Shown here in pieces: positions 1-11,923 of a stretch of 64,000 bases of DNA (position 1 is the stretch's first letter; each line of letters opens with the position of its first letter). The notes below the pieces were generated by a model, which had not been told where the DNA came from, did not search any database, and saw only the letters and a list, made by a program, of their open reading frames with translations. This DNA is from Microcyclospora pomicola. Taxonomy: Eukaryota > Ascomycota > Dothideomycetes > Capnodiales. The translations under genes were made by a program, and so were the position numbers. The stretch is taken from NCBI GenBank assembly GCA_002786065.1, contig NHNY01000015.1, positions 62,001 to 126,000 of the forward strand, written 5' to 3'.

Positions 1-389
1 GAGCGTCAACGCCACCAAGACCTACAACTCCGCCGACAGCAGCAGCATCTACAGCGCCGGCACCGCCCTCTACCCCACCGTCTCCTCCGTCCTCCACAAC
101 TTCGAGCTCCACTACCAGGTATGTCTTTGTATTCTTCTCGCCACCGAGAACATCTCCACGCCGCAGCAGCAGACCACTAACCCGTCCCTCTTCCTCACAG
201 GCATTCGTCAACACCGGCGTCCAGTCCACCGTCAAGCAGTCTCTGCAGCAGCAGCGCGAGCAGGTCCGCGAGTTCGGCAACTCCGCCACCAAGCTCGCCT
301 CCCCTTACAACACCCAGGCCCCGGCCGCCGTCGCCTCGCAGCTCGCGCTCTTCGACCACGCTATCAAGGTCTTCAACCAGACCTCGTAG
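1..389 (+). CDS. 3' end of an unknown gene, cut by the left edge
   Basis: This is the last part of a protein-coding gene that begins left of the window. Two exons are visible: 1-118, and 201-389 ending in TAG. They are joined by a GT-AG intron at 119-200. The visible tail is about 100 residues, rich in Ser, Ala, Gln and Asn, with a Gln-rich stretch (KQSLQQQREQ) and the C-terminus KVFNQTS. I see no catalytic motif or membrane segment. Codon use is strongly biased to C-ending codons, as in a well-expressed gene. I do not recognise the family; a secreted or cell-wall protein is possible, but nothing visible here proves it. Confidence 0.7.
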   Translation, partial: ASTPPRPTTPPTAAASTAPAPPSTPPSPPSSTTSSSTTRYVFVFFSPPRTSPRRSSRPLTRPSSSQAFVNTGVQSTVKQSLQQQREQVREFGNSATKLASPYNTQAPAAVASQLALFDHAIKVFNQTS

Positions 390-1594
390 AGAGTGTCGTC
401 AGCCATATGCAGGCCCGATAAGCTGGGCTTTGCACGAAACACGAGCGAGTGAAATGATCATGACATGTATATGTGAGCGAGTGATGATGATGAGATCATG
501 GAGCATGATGAAAAACAGCCTGGAAGAGGTTTTCTTGAATATAGTCCTCAAAAAGTCAAATGTTGATAACTTTCCCCAACAATCCCCCCTGAATGGCCCG
601 ATGAGCTCTGTACACGCCCCGCCACCCCAGTCTCCTGCCTAGCATCTTCTATCTTCTCCTCACTTAAAGTCTGAGGGGCATTCATTCCACCACCTACCTC
701 CCTCTCGTAACTCGATTAATCCAGCGATCGTCTCCACCAATCGCCACTTCAGCGCCCCTCGTCAACCTTCCCGCGTTGATTCAAGGCCGACCAAGGCCGT
801 CGTCCTCGTGATCGAACAGCGCATAATCTTCGCCCCACCTGCCAGCAAGCGAGCAAGCAAGTAAGTAAGTAAGCGTAGCCACTGTACATCCCGTGCTCCT
901 TCTAGGTCATGATAGTGCAGTGCAATGCATTGCTCAGAAGGGAAGCGAGACGCCGCTGTAGCAGAGCGCTGCTTTGTTTCGGTCTATCGATGCTTCTTCC
1001 CTGCAAGTAAGAGGGTTCGTTGCGTATATTGAAGCAACGCAACGGGACCTATATGTATACGATACAGTCATGAGTACTCATTGCCCGTCTAGTTGACAGC
1101 AGCGCGGTAGGTGATTAGTTGCCTGGATCTACTGAACCTCTTGATCATTAGAGGTGTCGTGTAAGGAAGCTCGGTGAGTTGGCTTCCAGGGTGAGGGGAG
1201 AGGGAGACGGGAGGGGTCTCGAAGCGAGAGCGGAGCTGATATAATTTAGTAGATCAGTGACTGAGAAAGTGGCCAAGGGGTGAGATGCACCTAGTGAAGG
1301 TGTAGCTCTATACACTCAAGCGTGGTCTGAGCTGCACGCGGTTACTGGAGTTGGGGAAGGGAGGAATGGATGTGGAGGGGTTGCATATAGGTAGGCACCT
1401 GGCTTTGGCTTCCTGCGGTGCTGGCCGGGCTCTTGCTATGTTGCAGGACATGCTCTGGCGAATCATGGACCAGAAAATTTGAGTCTGTACGTGAGCATGA
1501 GTGACATTCTGCGATAAGAAGGACCAAGAGCCGCGCTATCGTACACGTCGAAGATGTATCCTCGATACCATCCATGTCAGAGCACGAACAACAG
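390..1594. other. Intergenic, no gene seen
   Basis: This lies between the 3' end of the left-edge gene and the 3' end of the PAL gene. Only short frames without coding character are present. There is a small AAGT tandem repeat (three and a half units) at about 858-873. No RNA gene was recognised. Confidence 0.6.
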
Positions 1595-4097
1595 TCAAGA
1601 CAAGCTCTCCAGCACCACACGTCCAAAGCGACCGCTCCGCAGCGCCGTATAGATCACGCCCACTCGACTCCCAATCGTCCGTCGCTCTGCATGCGGGACT
1701 TCAATCCCCTCACGACTTGGTTCCGGGTATGGGGGATGCTCGATGAGACCCTTGTGCAGCGGCACGCCCAGATCGTGGCGAATGAAGCGGTACAGAACAG
1801 CGGATCCTCGGCTGAGATATTGTATTGTAGGAGGGCCGGCGGGTGAGGCAAACATCAGCCGTACGCTACCAATTATAGTCGAGATCGTGTGCGTCAGACT
1901 GTCGACGAACCGTGAGATGGCCTGCATCTTGAAATCCTGGTGTTGAAGTGCAATCTTGGCCAAGGGGATGATGGTGGCTTCTGCCGTGGCGCGAGCTCGT
2001 TCGGTAGTGCTGGAAGTTCGAGAAGCTCGTAGTCCGACCCGGATGGCGGACAGCACGTCGTGGAGGACGACTGGAGCGGCTGCTGAGTCGAGCAAAGGAG
2101 CAATGTCATCATTGAAGAGCTCGGTTGCTCCCTTTTCTATATATCCGATACATTCAAGGTGGAGGACGTGGAGATCGAGCGCCTGGCAGGCAGTGTAGAA
2201 GTATGCGGCTGTCATCAACGATACCATCTCCACAGCATCCATGGTGTAGCGTGATGAGATTAAGGCAAGGGAATTGATGGCCTGTAATGATGGTGGGTCA
2301 GCACAAATCGTCCTTCACATCATAGGGCGGGTACGTGTGACCTGATTGTGTAATTCGGCAGATTGGACATGAGAAGACACCGGATTGGCAAGGAGAGCTA
2401 GTTCTGACATGTACGCTGCCATGTTGATGTCGATGCCCTTGAAGGTGAAGGAAACGCCGGGCTCGTCAAAGCAGACTGAGTATGTCAGTTGGTAGATCTA
2501 AGCGTGATCAAAGGATGATACTCACGGTTCGGAGATAAGTGGTCATTCACTACAAACGGGTCAGCACATTTCCCATGAGACTTCACCAAGTGATACTAAC
2601 ACGTTGGGTTGATCAGTTCCGAGCATTGCGCAAACATAAGTCTTCCCAGCATCTGCAACGCCAGCCGGGTCTTCTCCATTGCCGACGTGATCGATACTGC
2701 CTGGAAGTTGCCGCCATGGTGAATCATTCGCTCGTCAGCATCGATAAGTGGGTTATCTGTTGTGGCATTGAGCTCGACCCTGATCTGTTCGATTGCAAGG
2801 CCCATGTCCTCGAGCTGTGGGCCGAGCCATTGTGGTGCAGTCCGCAGACCGTAGCGGTCTTGGTATAACCCTGCCGTCTCCTTCGTCTTGCCAACGATCA
2901 GTTGAGATCCGCTTAAGAAGCGCGCGATATTGCAGGCCACTTCAGTCTGTCCTGAGTGTGGCCGGACACGAGAGATGAATGGGTGGTAGTTATCAGCTGA
3001 GCCGCGAAGGCCTTCTGTAGCCATTCCCGTCAAAGCTTGAGAGCACAGAACCAAAATTTGCGTCTCGTGCAAGACCAGAGAGGCTGCAGCCGTGCTCACA
3101 GCGGTTCCATTGATCAGCCCAAGACCCTCTTTAGGCATCATGGTGATGGCCGGGACACTAGCAAGCTTCAAGGCGTCACGAGCATTCATTATCTCCCGCT
3201 TGCCATCTCCCATGTGGCAGTCCAAGAAGATGTCGGTGTTACCTTCCAAAGACCCCGCGATGTAGGACAGTGGCGCGAGATCTCCAGACGCTGAGATCGA
3301 ACCTCGCATAGGGACAATGGGAACGAAGTCTCGGTTCAGCAGCTCAATAAGCCTTTCAATAACCACGAGGCGGACAGCTGAGTGACCGCGCATCAGCGAG
3401 TTGCAGCGAGTGAGCATAGCGCCTCGCACAACAGCTCGAGGCAACTTGTGCTTGTCGAGATGGCTTAGTAAACTCGATTGCTCCTGTCCAACGTCTGAGG
3501 GCAGCAATACGGCGGAGTTCTGGTGCTGAACCAATCCACGCTGCACGTTGAGGAAGTCTTGACTCCTGGTGTCGGCGCTGCCTCCAAACCCGGTGTTTAT
3601 GCCTGCATGCATGGTGAGACGCCCGGATCCGTGGTGAGTTGTGCTGGGACATTGACATACCATAAACGACATTGCCAGTCTTGAGGTGCTCTTTGAGGAA
3701 ATCGACGCTTCCATCTACGCGGGCGCGTATCTTCTCGTCTTTGGTGACCTGTACTGGAGCGTTATAGCTGATGCAGAGGTCAGCATGGGCTGTTCGAGTA
3801 CTGGATCAGGCAGACCAACCATGCCACGGCTACTAATTCTGCCACTGTAAGAGCATCACCATTGATCTGTATCGGCTTGATCTTGGCAGACTCATTCCCA
3901 GTACTGGTTCGGTAATGCTGTAGGGATTGCTCATGTTCGGCCACCAGCGCGAGGAACGTTCCCGTCCGAGTGGGAGAGTACAAGTGAGGAGAGGAAGGAC
4001 TCTGTTGGGAGTCATCATTGACAAGATGAGCATCTTGCACGATCGTGCCACTATTGGAAAGGTGTTGGCCGTTCATCTTGGTCTCCATGTCAGGCAT
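1595..4097 (-). CDS. Phenylalanine ammonia-lyase (aromatic amino acid lyase)
   Basis: The protein is predicted to deaminate L-phenylalanine (perhaps also tyrosine) to trans-cinnamate in the cytosol. Six exons on the minus strand are 3820-4097, 3661-3767, 2601-3602, 2526-2549 (a 24-nt microexon), 2342-2475 and 1595-2281. They give 743 residues, close to the usual 700-720. The motif [13 protein letters not shown] starts near residue 129. The Ala-Ser-Gly triad that forms the MIO electrophile is at about residues 233-235, inside [24 protein letters not shown] and QSAELHNQ, typical of the family, follow. All introns are 50-60 nt with GT-AG ends. The acyl-CoA dehydrogenase on the same strand lies 678 bp upstream. 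Substrate choice (Phe, Tyr or His) cannot be read from sequence alone; the fungal PAL type is most likely. Confidence 0.93.
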
Positions 4098-4775
4098 GAT
4101 ATCTTCGCTACCGGGGAGAAACAGAGGAAATGGGCTGTGATCATGAGTTTCATGCAGTCAGTGTAAGGTCATGACAGAAGCCGGAAAGTAGACAAAAGTC
4201 AGTTCGGCAATTGGCCGAGCCAGTATCCATGTTGCGCGCCAGACGGGAAGTTTGCGAACAAATTATATGGAACAGCAGCAACGCCGTACCTGTCACTTTT
4301 CAAGCATTCATCCCTGCTGCTCGACGGTCATCCCTGCATGTTTGTGACACCAGCTCTGATAACAACATAGTTCGCATAGATAGACACGTCGCAAATTATG
4401 CACGTGCATTTCTGAGGCTTCGGATGCTGTAGTGGGAGCAGAGTTTGAGCGACTCCTTACATGGGTGCTTGTTTCAGCGCATCTGAGGTATGGATATTGA
4501 AACTGGTGAATACGCAAGTTGCCAGAAACGTTCCAAGATCGAATATGGATGTGGCACTGGCGCGGCATCTGGCTTGCTCGACTCTTCTGGGTTGATAGGA
4601 ATGGCGCTGGTCATGGTGGCCTAGCCTTGCCCCCGGAGATCTCTCACTATGCATTAGAGCTTAGAGCAATACGACAACTCCCACCTGAAGGTGTTCAGTT
4701 GACTCCCAGAAGTCGTGACGCTCCCAGTCCTAGGTTCATGCTACAGCCGAAGCGTATCATCTTCTTCAGAACGCA
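4098..4775. other. Intergenic: PAL promoter and acyl-CoA dehydrogenase 3' flank
   Basis: Only short non-coding-looking frames are present. The part next to 4097 must hold the PAL promoter and 5' leader. I see no clear TATA box. Confidence 0.6.
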
Positions 4776-6101
4776 TCACAGCTTTGCTTTGCTCGCTTCT
4801 CTTACCGTGCCCTCAGCTTCTTCCTTCAGCTTGCCAACAAACCCAAACAGATATCCCGCAACCTTTCTCATCTGGATCTCTTCGCTGCCTTCAGTGATTC
4901 GATATCGTCGGTGATGACGCCAGATATGCTCGAATGCACAGTGCCTGCTGTAGCCCATGCCGCCATGGATCTGGATCGCACGGTCTGCGGCCTCCGTGCA
5001 TAGACGATTGGCCCAGTAATTACACATGCTGACCTTGTCGCCGAGTTGGTTCTCCACGGCCACGTGCGGAATACGATCCATCTCCCAGGCAGTCTTTCGA
5101 ATGAGAAGCCGCAGCATTTCGGCTTGTGTAGCAAGCTCCACCAACGGAAACTGAATCGCCTGGTTGGATGCGAGTGGTTTCGAGAACGGTTTTCGTTGTT
5201 TGGCATGCTGGATGGATGCATTGATACAGTACACCGCAGCGCCAAGCGACGACGCGGCTTGCCGTATACGGTTCTCATGCACAAAGGCTTGAGCTACAGC
5301 CAGCCCGCCATGGAGTGGTCCTAAGATCGTGGACGCAGGTACGCAGACGTTGGCTAGAGAAATCGTCGCATGATCGGTCGGCATATTCAACGTCCACTCG
5401 TAGCTCTCGACCTTGATCCCAGGGGTGTCACGCGGAACGACGAAACAAGTGATACCCTTGGCGTCGCCATCCCTGCCGCTCGTTCGTGCAAAAATGAAGC
5501 AATGTGTAGCTTTATGCATACCCGTCTGCCACATCTTCCCGCCATTTATGAGCCAGTCACCGTTCTGCCGCTGTACTGCTTTGGTCTCCATATGCGTCGC
5601 ATCGCTACCATGATTGGGTTCCGTCAAGCCGAACGTGATCCGTACTTGATGTTTCAGTCTACCCTCTATCAACTCTTTCTTCTGTTCGGCAGTACCGAAA
5701 TGCTGCACCATAACCACATCCGGGAAGTTGCCTACAACACTGTGTTCATTCTGGAGGTCGTTGAACAGTCCCAGGCCTTTGCTCGCCATGTGTTCGCGTA
5801 ACACCGCCATCCACAAATTGCTGCCGCGGCCATTTTCCGGGTTTTGTCCGCCGTACTGCTGCGGGAGGCTGAAACGCCAGAAGCCTGCCGCATCAGCGCG
5901 ACGTGTCGCTTCGACAAGGAGAGCTTCCCACTCCTCGCGAGGGAGTCCACCGCGATCCCAATCAGTCCGGCTGTGCTCGCGGCGATGATCGAAGAAACGG
6001 TCGTTGTCATCACTCTTTTGTAGCGGAGTGATCTCCGAGTCGATGAACGCGTCAAGGCGCTTGATATAGTCAAGAAGATCGGACGGCAGATCGAAGTTCA
6101 T
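4776..6101 (-). CDS. Acyl-CoA dehydrogenase with peroxisomal (AKL) tail
   Basis: This FAD flavoenzyme is expected to introduce the trans-2 double bond into acyl-CoA, the first step of beta-oxidation. It is a single exon of 441 residues, the normal family length. The flavin/substrate signature TFGLTEPNHGSD lies near residue 160. The catalytic Glu is near residue 404, in RITEGSEEIQ, the position of the usual YEGT(S/A) motif. The flavin-domain motif QIHGGMGYSR is also present. The protein ends in Ala-Lys-Leu, a type 1 peroxisomal signal, so I infer a microbody location; filamentous ascomycetes are known to use dehydrogenases there instead of oxidases. It sits just upstream of PAL on the same strand. 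The chain-length preference is not visible. Confidence 0.92.
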   Translation of the reverse strand: MNFDLPSDLLDYIKRLDAFIDSEITPLQKSDDNDRFFDHRREHSRTDWDRGGLPREEWEALLVEATRRADAAGFWRFSLPQQYGGQNPENGRGSNLWMAVLREHMASKGLGLFNDLQNEHSVVGNFPDVVMVQHFGTAEQKKELIEGRLKHQVRITFGLTEPNHGSDATHMETKAVQRQNGDWLINGGKMWQTGMHKATHCFIFARTSGRDGDAKGITCFVVPRDTPGIKVESYEWTLNMPTDHATISLANVCVPASTILGPLHGGLAVAQAFVHENRIRQAASSLGAAVYCINASIQHAKQRKPFSKPLASNQAIQFPLVELATQAEMLRLLIRKTAWEMDRIPHVAVENQLGDKVSMCNYWANRLCTEAADRAIQIHGGMGYSRHCAFEHIWRHHRRYRITEGSEEIQMRKVAGYLFGFVGKLKEEAEGTVREASKAKL

Positions 6102-7087
6102 CTTGAGCAGTCTTGTCTCGTGGGATGCTTCTTACGCTTGCCGGAGACCATGAAGCAAATGAACCGTGATTTGTGAAGAAGCGGAAGCTGGAGATATGGA
6201 ATTGGGCAGTGATGGTACTGTGTATGGCATCCGCACTTACATCTTTTCTACCGTGACGAGGACCGCCATGACTGCACAAGTGCTAACCTCGGAAGTCAAC
6301 GATTGAAGTGAGGAGGAGAGCGGTTGCATAATAAAGTACCACCGTAGACCTTTGCTGCAGTGGTGGCCTGAGGCAGACAGACACAACGGCACCTCTTCAG
6401 CTCCCACCTTATCTACGGGAAACCTTACCTGGCATTGGCATCTGCTATCTTACTTCACTCTAATTATTATAGCACGCGAACCGCCTTCTGGGAGCCCTCT
6501 TTTAGCGTGAAGAAACGCAAGCTTATCCTGTCCACTGCGCCTGTGTCCCCCCCGGCTATGTTCTGACTGTCTACAATCCCCATTCCCTCACCCATCACAC
6601 GTGATCGTCTGCACGATTGCAAGCTTCCCTGCTTTACCCGCAACCGCCAGCAGTAGTCCATTGCCCGAATCGCAACACACTACGCCGCCGATCGATTGCC
6701 CGGCTCCGAAGTTCGCATTACGTTTGGCAAGACGTTGCTATCGGTGAGTAGCGTGGGTCAGGCACTGTGCAGCCGCAAGCTCTGGCACCCCCAGCTGGAA
6801 GAAGCCGAGACCAGCTTCGTGACCGACTGTACACGAGACGAAAGCGTCATTCGGCCTCAGATCGACGTGAAGCAAGACAGCGAGCGTATTGCTGGACGAA
6901 AGGGCATGCTATACACACCGCCCACAGCATCCCCGTTGTGATACACCCCTCGAGCTGGTGGTAGTTCGGCCTGAATCACTCACATCTTACCACTTCTTGG
7001 CCGAGCCCTCCGACCTCGACCGTACACTTTATTAGCGGTCCCTCTTTTGGCTCACCAGCTCTCTTTCAACGTCACACCTTCGACCAG
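6102..7087. other. Divergent intergenic region (acyl-CoA dehydrogenase / sugar transporter)
   Basis: This holds the promoters of the minus-strand dehydrogenase and the plus-strand transporter. The transporter frame is already open from about 6965 without an ATG, so a small first exon probably lies inside this stretch; I could not place it. Confidence 0.5.
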
Positions 7088-9406
7088 TTGAGCTTGTGGA
7101 GAGCAGGGCTGCTCCCATCCAGCCCTTACCCACCGCCCAAAATTCCCTTCTCAACCTCCACCTCCTCGGCCGCGACCAGGAAACCTGCCAACATCCCCCT
7201 TCACACTCTCTCCTCCACACATCGACGTGAGGAGAGTCTCGACGAGAAGGGTCGCCGCGGCCGATCGCGGCGCTCCATCAATTCATCCTTTGACAGCCAG
7301 GACGACGACCGACGCAGTGACTTCTCCCTGTGGAGCGATACTGGCGACCTAGTCGATCAGCTTGCGGAAGAGGAGGATCCGTTACACGGTGCAAGCTTTG
7401 ACGACCCCACTGCATATCGGCAGCAGCGAAGAGGACGGAGCTCGAGGAAACGAGTCCGGTACGCGGACGGCAGTCAGAGCGAGAAGGAGCGTCGGAGTTT
7501 CAGCACCGCACTCCCACGGCGTAAAGAGGATATCCGTATCCCAAGTCCTCCTCGGCGGAGACTTGACTGGGGACAGAAGTTGCTTGTCACAGCCATGGCG
7601 CCCAACGATGGACCTTCACGCATGCACGGCTTGCACGGCAAGAAGCTGATCTATTTCCTATCTATTTTTGTTTCATTAGGCGTGTTCCTGTTCGGCTACG
7701 ATCAAGGAGTCATGTCGGGCATCATCACCGGACCATATTTCAAAGACTACTTCAACCAACCCTCACGAGCAGAGATCGGGACTATGGTTGCCATTCTTGA
7801 GGTTGGAGCCTTCATTGCTTCATTAACAGTCGGCCGCATAGGTGATATCATTGGCAGGAGAAAGACAATCTTGTATGGCGCACTTATCTTTGTTGTGGGT
7901 GGCGCGCTACAGACTTTCGCGACAGGAATGCCTATGATGATGCTGGGAAGAATTGTCGCCGGTCTAGGTGTGGGTGCACTAAGCACGATCGTGCCGGTGT
8001 ACCAAAGTGAAATCAGTCCGCCGCATAACAGAGGAAAGCTTGCATGCATTGAGTTCTCTGGCAATATTTTCGGTTACATGTGCAGTGTCTGGGTAGACTA
8101 CTTCTGCACATTCATCAACAACGACTGGTCATGGCGTGTGCCACTGGCCATGCAAGTGGTCATGGGTGGACTTCTTGCGGTTGGCAGCTTCTTAATTGTG
8201 GAATCCCCAAGGTTAGTGATGTGATCTGTTCAGCAGGCATGAAATGTTTTCTGACCACTCGTAGATGGCTGCTTGACAATGACCACGACGAGGAAGGCAT
8301 TGTCGTCATCGCCAACCTCTACGGGAAAGGCGACATCCATAACCCGAAGGCCAGAGAAGAATTCCGCGAGATCAAGATGAACGTCTTGTTGGAGCGCCAA
8401 GAAGGCGAGAGGTCCTACCGAGACATGTTCAAACGCTACTACAAGCGTGTCTTCATCGCGATGTCCGCTCAATCACTCGCTCAACTCAACGGCATCAATG
8501 TCATCTCATACTACGCCCCACTGGTGTTTGAGCAAGCTGGATGGGTGGGTCGCCAAGCGATTCTGATGACTGGTGTGAATGGTATCACCTACTTGGCTTC
8601 GACCATACCGACATGGTACCTCGTTGACCGCCTCGGACGCCGTTTCATTCTTCTTTCGGGCGCGCTAGCCATGGCCATCTCGCTGTCTGCCATCTCCTAC
8701 TTCATCTACATCGACCTGCGCTTCACTCCAACGATGGTCGTCATCTTTGTCATGATATACAATGCCGCCTTCGGTTACTCTTGGGGTCCAATCCCATGGC
8801 TGTACCCACCAGAAATTCTACCGCTTAGCATCAGAGCAAAGGGTGCGAGTCTGTCCACGGCTGCTAATTGGGCATTCAATTGGCTTGTAGGCGAGATGAC
8901 GCCTATCCTCCAAGAGTGGATTAAGTGGCGTCTTTATCTGCTGCATGCATTCTTCTGCGCGCTCAGTTTCGTTGTTGGTTCGTGATCTCATGCCTTTCCC
9001 GCGCTCTCCCACAAACATTGGCACTGACATATCTCTAGTATGGTTCATCTACCCCGAAACCGCCAACGTGCGCTTGGAAGACATGAACTCCATCTTTGGC
9101 GATGCCACCACAGCTGCCCCAACGCCCGAGACTCTTGCCGAAGCCGCTTCGCTCTTCTCTGGGCACCGATCTCCCACTTCATCCTTCCGCCTTAACGCCG
9201 ACGACGACCCAGCCGTGCCGGACGATCTCGATCTTGCGCCGCCTGATGTCGAGATACAAGACGGCAAGCCAGTTTTGCACAAAGATGACGAAGGTGAAGG
9301 TGTCGTTGGATGGATCAGCAATGTCGTCAAACGTGCGAAGGGCGAAGATCCCAAAGGTGGAAGCGGGAAGTACAAGCGCGTGGGGCAAGACGGTGGCGAG
9401 GACTGA
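7088..9406 (+). CDS. MFS sugar transporter with long N-terminal extension
   Basis: This is a plasma-membrane sugar/proton symporter of the major facilitator superfamily. Exons are (unresolved 5' part)..8211, 8265-8977 and 9039-9406, with introns of 53 and 61 nt. The core shows FLFGYDQGVMSG in the first membrane helix, GRIGDIIGRRK, the ESPRWLL motif after helix 6, and YPETANVRLEDM after helix 12. The C-terminal tail of about 110 residues is acidic and hydrophilic. The first in-frame ATG is at 7595 and would give 565 residues. However, the frame upstream from about 6965 stays open and encodes a charged region (WSDTGDLVDQLAEEEDPL) like the N-termini I recall in related fungal transporters. I therefore place the left edge at the open frame; the true ATG is probably in an upstream exon. 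The sugar specificity is unknown. Confidence 0.9.
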
Positions 9407-9860
9407 AGTGATGGTAGGAGGAAGTTGACCTGGTTCGCTTGCATAATCACCTGATGCTAGGTGGGATGAGGATCAATTCGGAAAGACGATAGATGGCATA
9501 TGTTGTCCGTACTAGAGTGCAACTGCACGATGTGTATAATTCATACCTACAGTGTGCTGGGATACCGATTCTTCCTCACGACATGTTGTAATGCTTTCAG
9601 CTTACTTCTTTCTTGATGACCCTGCTACCGGTCACTATTTTCTGCCATAAATATGATAATCCAACATCGTTGTCCGAGCATTGCACGTATGGACTCGGCC
9701 AAAATGAGCGCAAGCCGATGAACCACGTGACACAGACGTGCAGCCGGCGATCCTTCCGCGGCGCTGACGAAGCCGGACTGCAGCACAGCCCGGCAGCTGC
9801 TGGAAAGTACACATGGACGGTTGTCTGTAGGATCATCACGTCCTCCCACCACCAACGACC
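9407..9860. other. Intergenic: transporter 3' flank and Cdc50 promoter
   Basis: Nothing coding was recognised. It separates two plus-strand genes. Confidence 0.6.
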
Positions 9861-11327
9861 ATGTCGCAAACGATGGAGCAGCATCCAAGCGAAACAGACA
9901 GCGCCCGAGAAGGCCACGAGTCCGACAAGAAGCAGAAGAGCCGAAGACCCCCCAGTGAGCCGCTCTCACGCCCGACAGACCATCGCGCAATACTGATGCT
10001 GGTGCTATTGTAGATACCGCTTTCCGACAACAGCGATTAAAGGCCTGGCAACCCATCCTCACCCCCAAGACCGTCCTCCCGCTTTTCTTCGCGGTCGGCG
10101 TCATCTTCGCCCCGATCGGAGGCCTCCTGATCTACGCAAGTTCACAGGTCCAGGAGATCAGCATCAACTATTCCGACTGCAACGTCACCGCACCGCTGTG
10201 TGGTTCTGATAACGTCAACTACGCGGATATCCCTAGCAGTGATGTGTCAAGTTATTTCAAGAACGCCTCCACCCAGGCCCCGCGGTGGTGTCGGGACTAC
10301 GAGCAAGTGTCTTATGGCGGTAACAACATCGTCAACACCTCTGTCTGCCATTTACAATTCCACCTACCGAACGACCTGCCGGCGCCGATTCTAATGTACT
10401 ACCAACTCACGAACTTCTACCAAAACCACCGCCGATATGTCAAGAGCTTTGATCAGGATCAGTTGTCGGGAACAGCCAGAACTGCTGGGGATATCAACGG
10501 CAGCGATTGTGATCCTTTGGAGGGAGCGGTCGATCCGCGCGATGGCAACTTCAAGCCATACTATCCTTGCGGGCTGATCGCCAACTCGATCTTCAACGAT
10601 ACCATCCTCGAACCAGTACAACTCAACCCCGTCAACAGCGCAAACGCCAACGAGACATATTACATGAGTACCAATGGAACGGCGTGGAGCAGCGATGCAG
10701 ACTTGTACAAGCCTACTTCATACGCTCTGGGCGATGCACTTCCGCCGCCGAACTGGGCAGTCCAGTATCCGACCTACAACGAGACCTTCCCGTACCCATC
10801 TCTGCACACCGACGACCACTTCCAGGTCTGGATGAGGACGGCCGGTCTGCCGACGTTCAGCAAATTGTACCGACGGAATGATACACAGCTCATGCAATCT
10901 GGGAACTACGAAATCAGAATCCAGGACAGTAAGTTTAGCCCCGCATTCGAGCGCGGCCATGGTATGCGAGGCTGACATTAATTTTCCTGCCAGACTTCCC
11001 CGTCCTTTTATATGGTGGCACCAAATCCATCCTCATCTCCACTCGGACGGTGATGGGCGGCAAGAACCCCTTCCTGGGCATTGCCTATGTCGTCGTTGGT
11101 GGACTATGTCTCGTGCTTGGCGCACTCTTCACCATTACACAACTCATCCGACCAAGGTACGTCATGTCGCGCCGTCTCTGACTGCCATCATGTAATTGAA
11201 GTCAGCTGACATCGGTTGTGTGCTCTACAGAAAACTGGGCGATCACAGCTACCTCAGCTGGAGCACAGAGGAGTCCTCCTCCGCTACCACGACGGGCAGA
11301 GCGCCGAGGCCGAATGAAGGTGCATGA
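9861..11327 (+). CDS. Cdc50/Lem3-family phospholipid flippase subunit
   Basis: This is the non-catalytic beta subunit of P4-ATPase phospholipid flippases, needed for their exit from the ER and for activity in Golgi, endosome or plasma membranes. Exons are 9861-9954, 10014-10928, 10994-11156 and 11231-11327, for 422 residues; introns are 59-74 nt. The N-terminus (to about residue 32) is hydrophilic. [15 protein letters not shown] and the first membrane helix ([20 protein letters not shown]) follow. Next comes a large lumenal domain with several N-glycosylation sequons and cysteines, the conserved [15 protein letters not shown], and a second helix ([17 protein letters not shown]). Both helices and the spacing match the family. 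The start is the first ATG upstream of the conserved block. Confidence 0.95.
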
Positions 11328-11923
11328 ACACATTGAATCTTGAGTCTGGGGGAAAATTAGAGTGGTCCATCTCATGAACGATACAGGAGTACCATGGCGT
11401 TTCAGGCGTTTTAGCAACATGAACCTTTTACGCCAATACCATTACTAGGGCTCGGAAAGGTGGCTAAAAACATGCGCTTTGAAAAGTCTGACACAAACCC
11501 CCTTCTACATCCGTTGCAGCATTCTTTCCAGCCTTCGAATATTGCCCGATTTCCTTTCGATCTCTGTAGGCGCCTTCGTATCTGATCGTACTACGCCCAA
11601 GACTGTTCTACAGTCGCTATGCTGAAGCTGTAGAGACGTGAGAGCATGGGATATGAGCTTTTCTGGGGAAAGGCCGGTGCGTGGCACTTCCGAGCAAAGA
11701 CAGCATCACATGAACTCGCATTCCCGATTCGAGCAGATTAGGCACATATGTCATCTTGCAGCCATCAACACTAAAAGCTAAGGTAGGTACACAGCAACCG
11801 AGACAACACTCGAACACATGTTGGACTCTTCCATAATCTCCGTCCACAAAGAAGCAAACGTGCGTTCAGCAAAAAGCTAGACATCTTGAGCAAATACATC
11901 CCCATTGCAGGATATCCGCACGC
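11328..11923. other. Convergent 3' flanks
   Basis: This lies between the stop of the Cdc50-like gene and the stop of the cohesin loader. No gene was seen. Confidence 0.6.
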
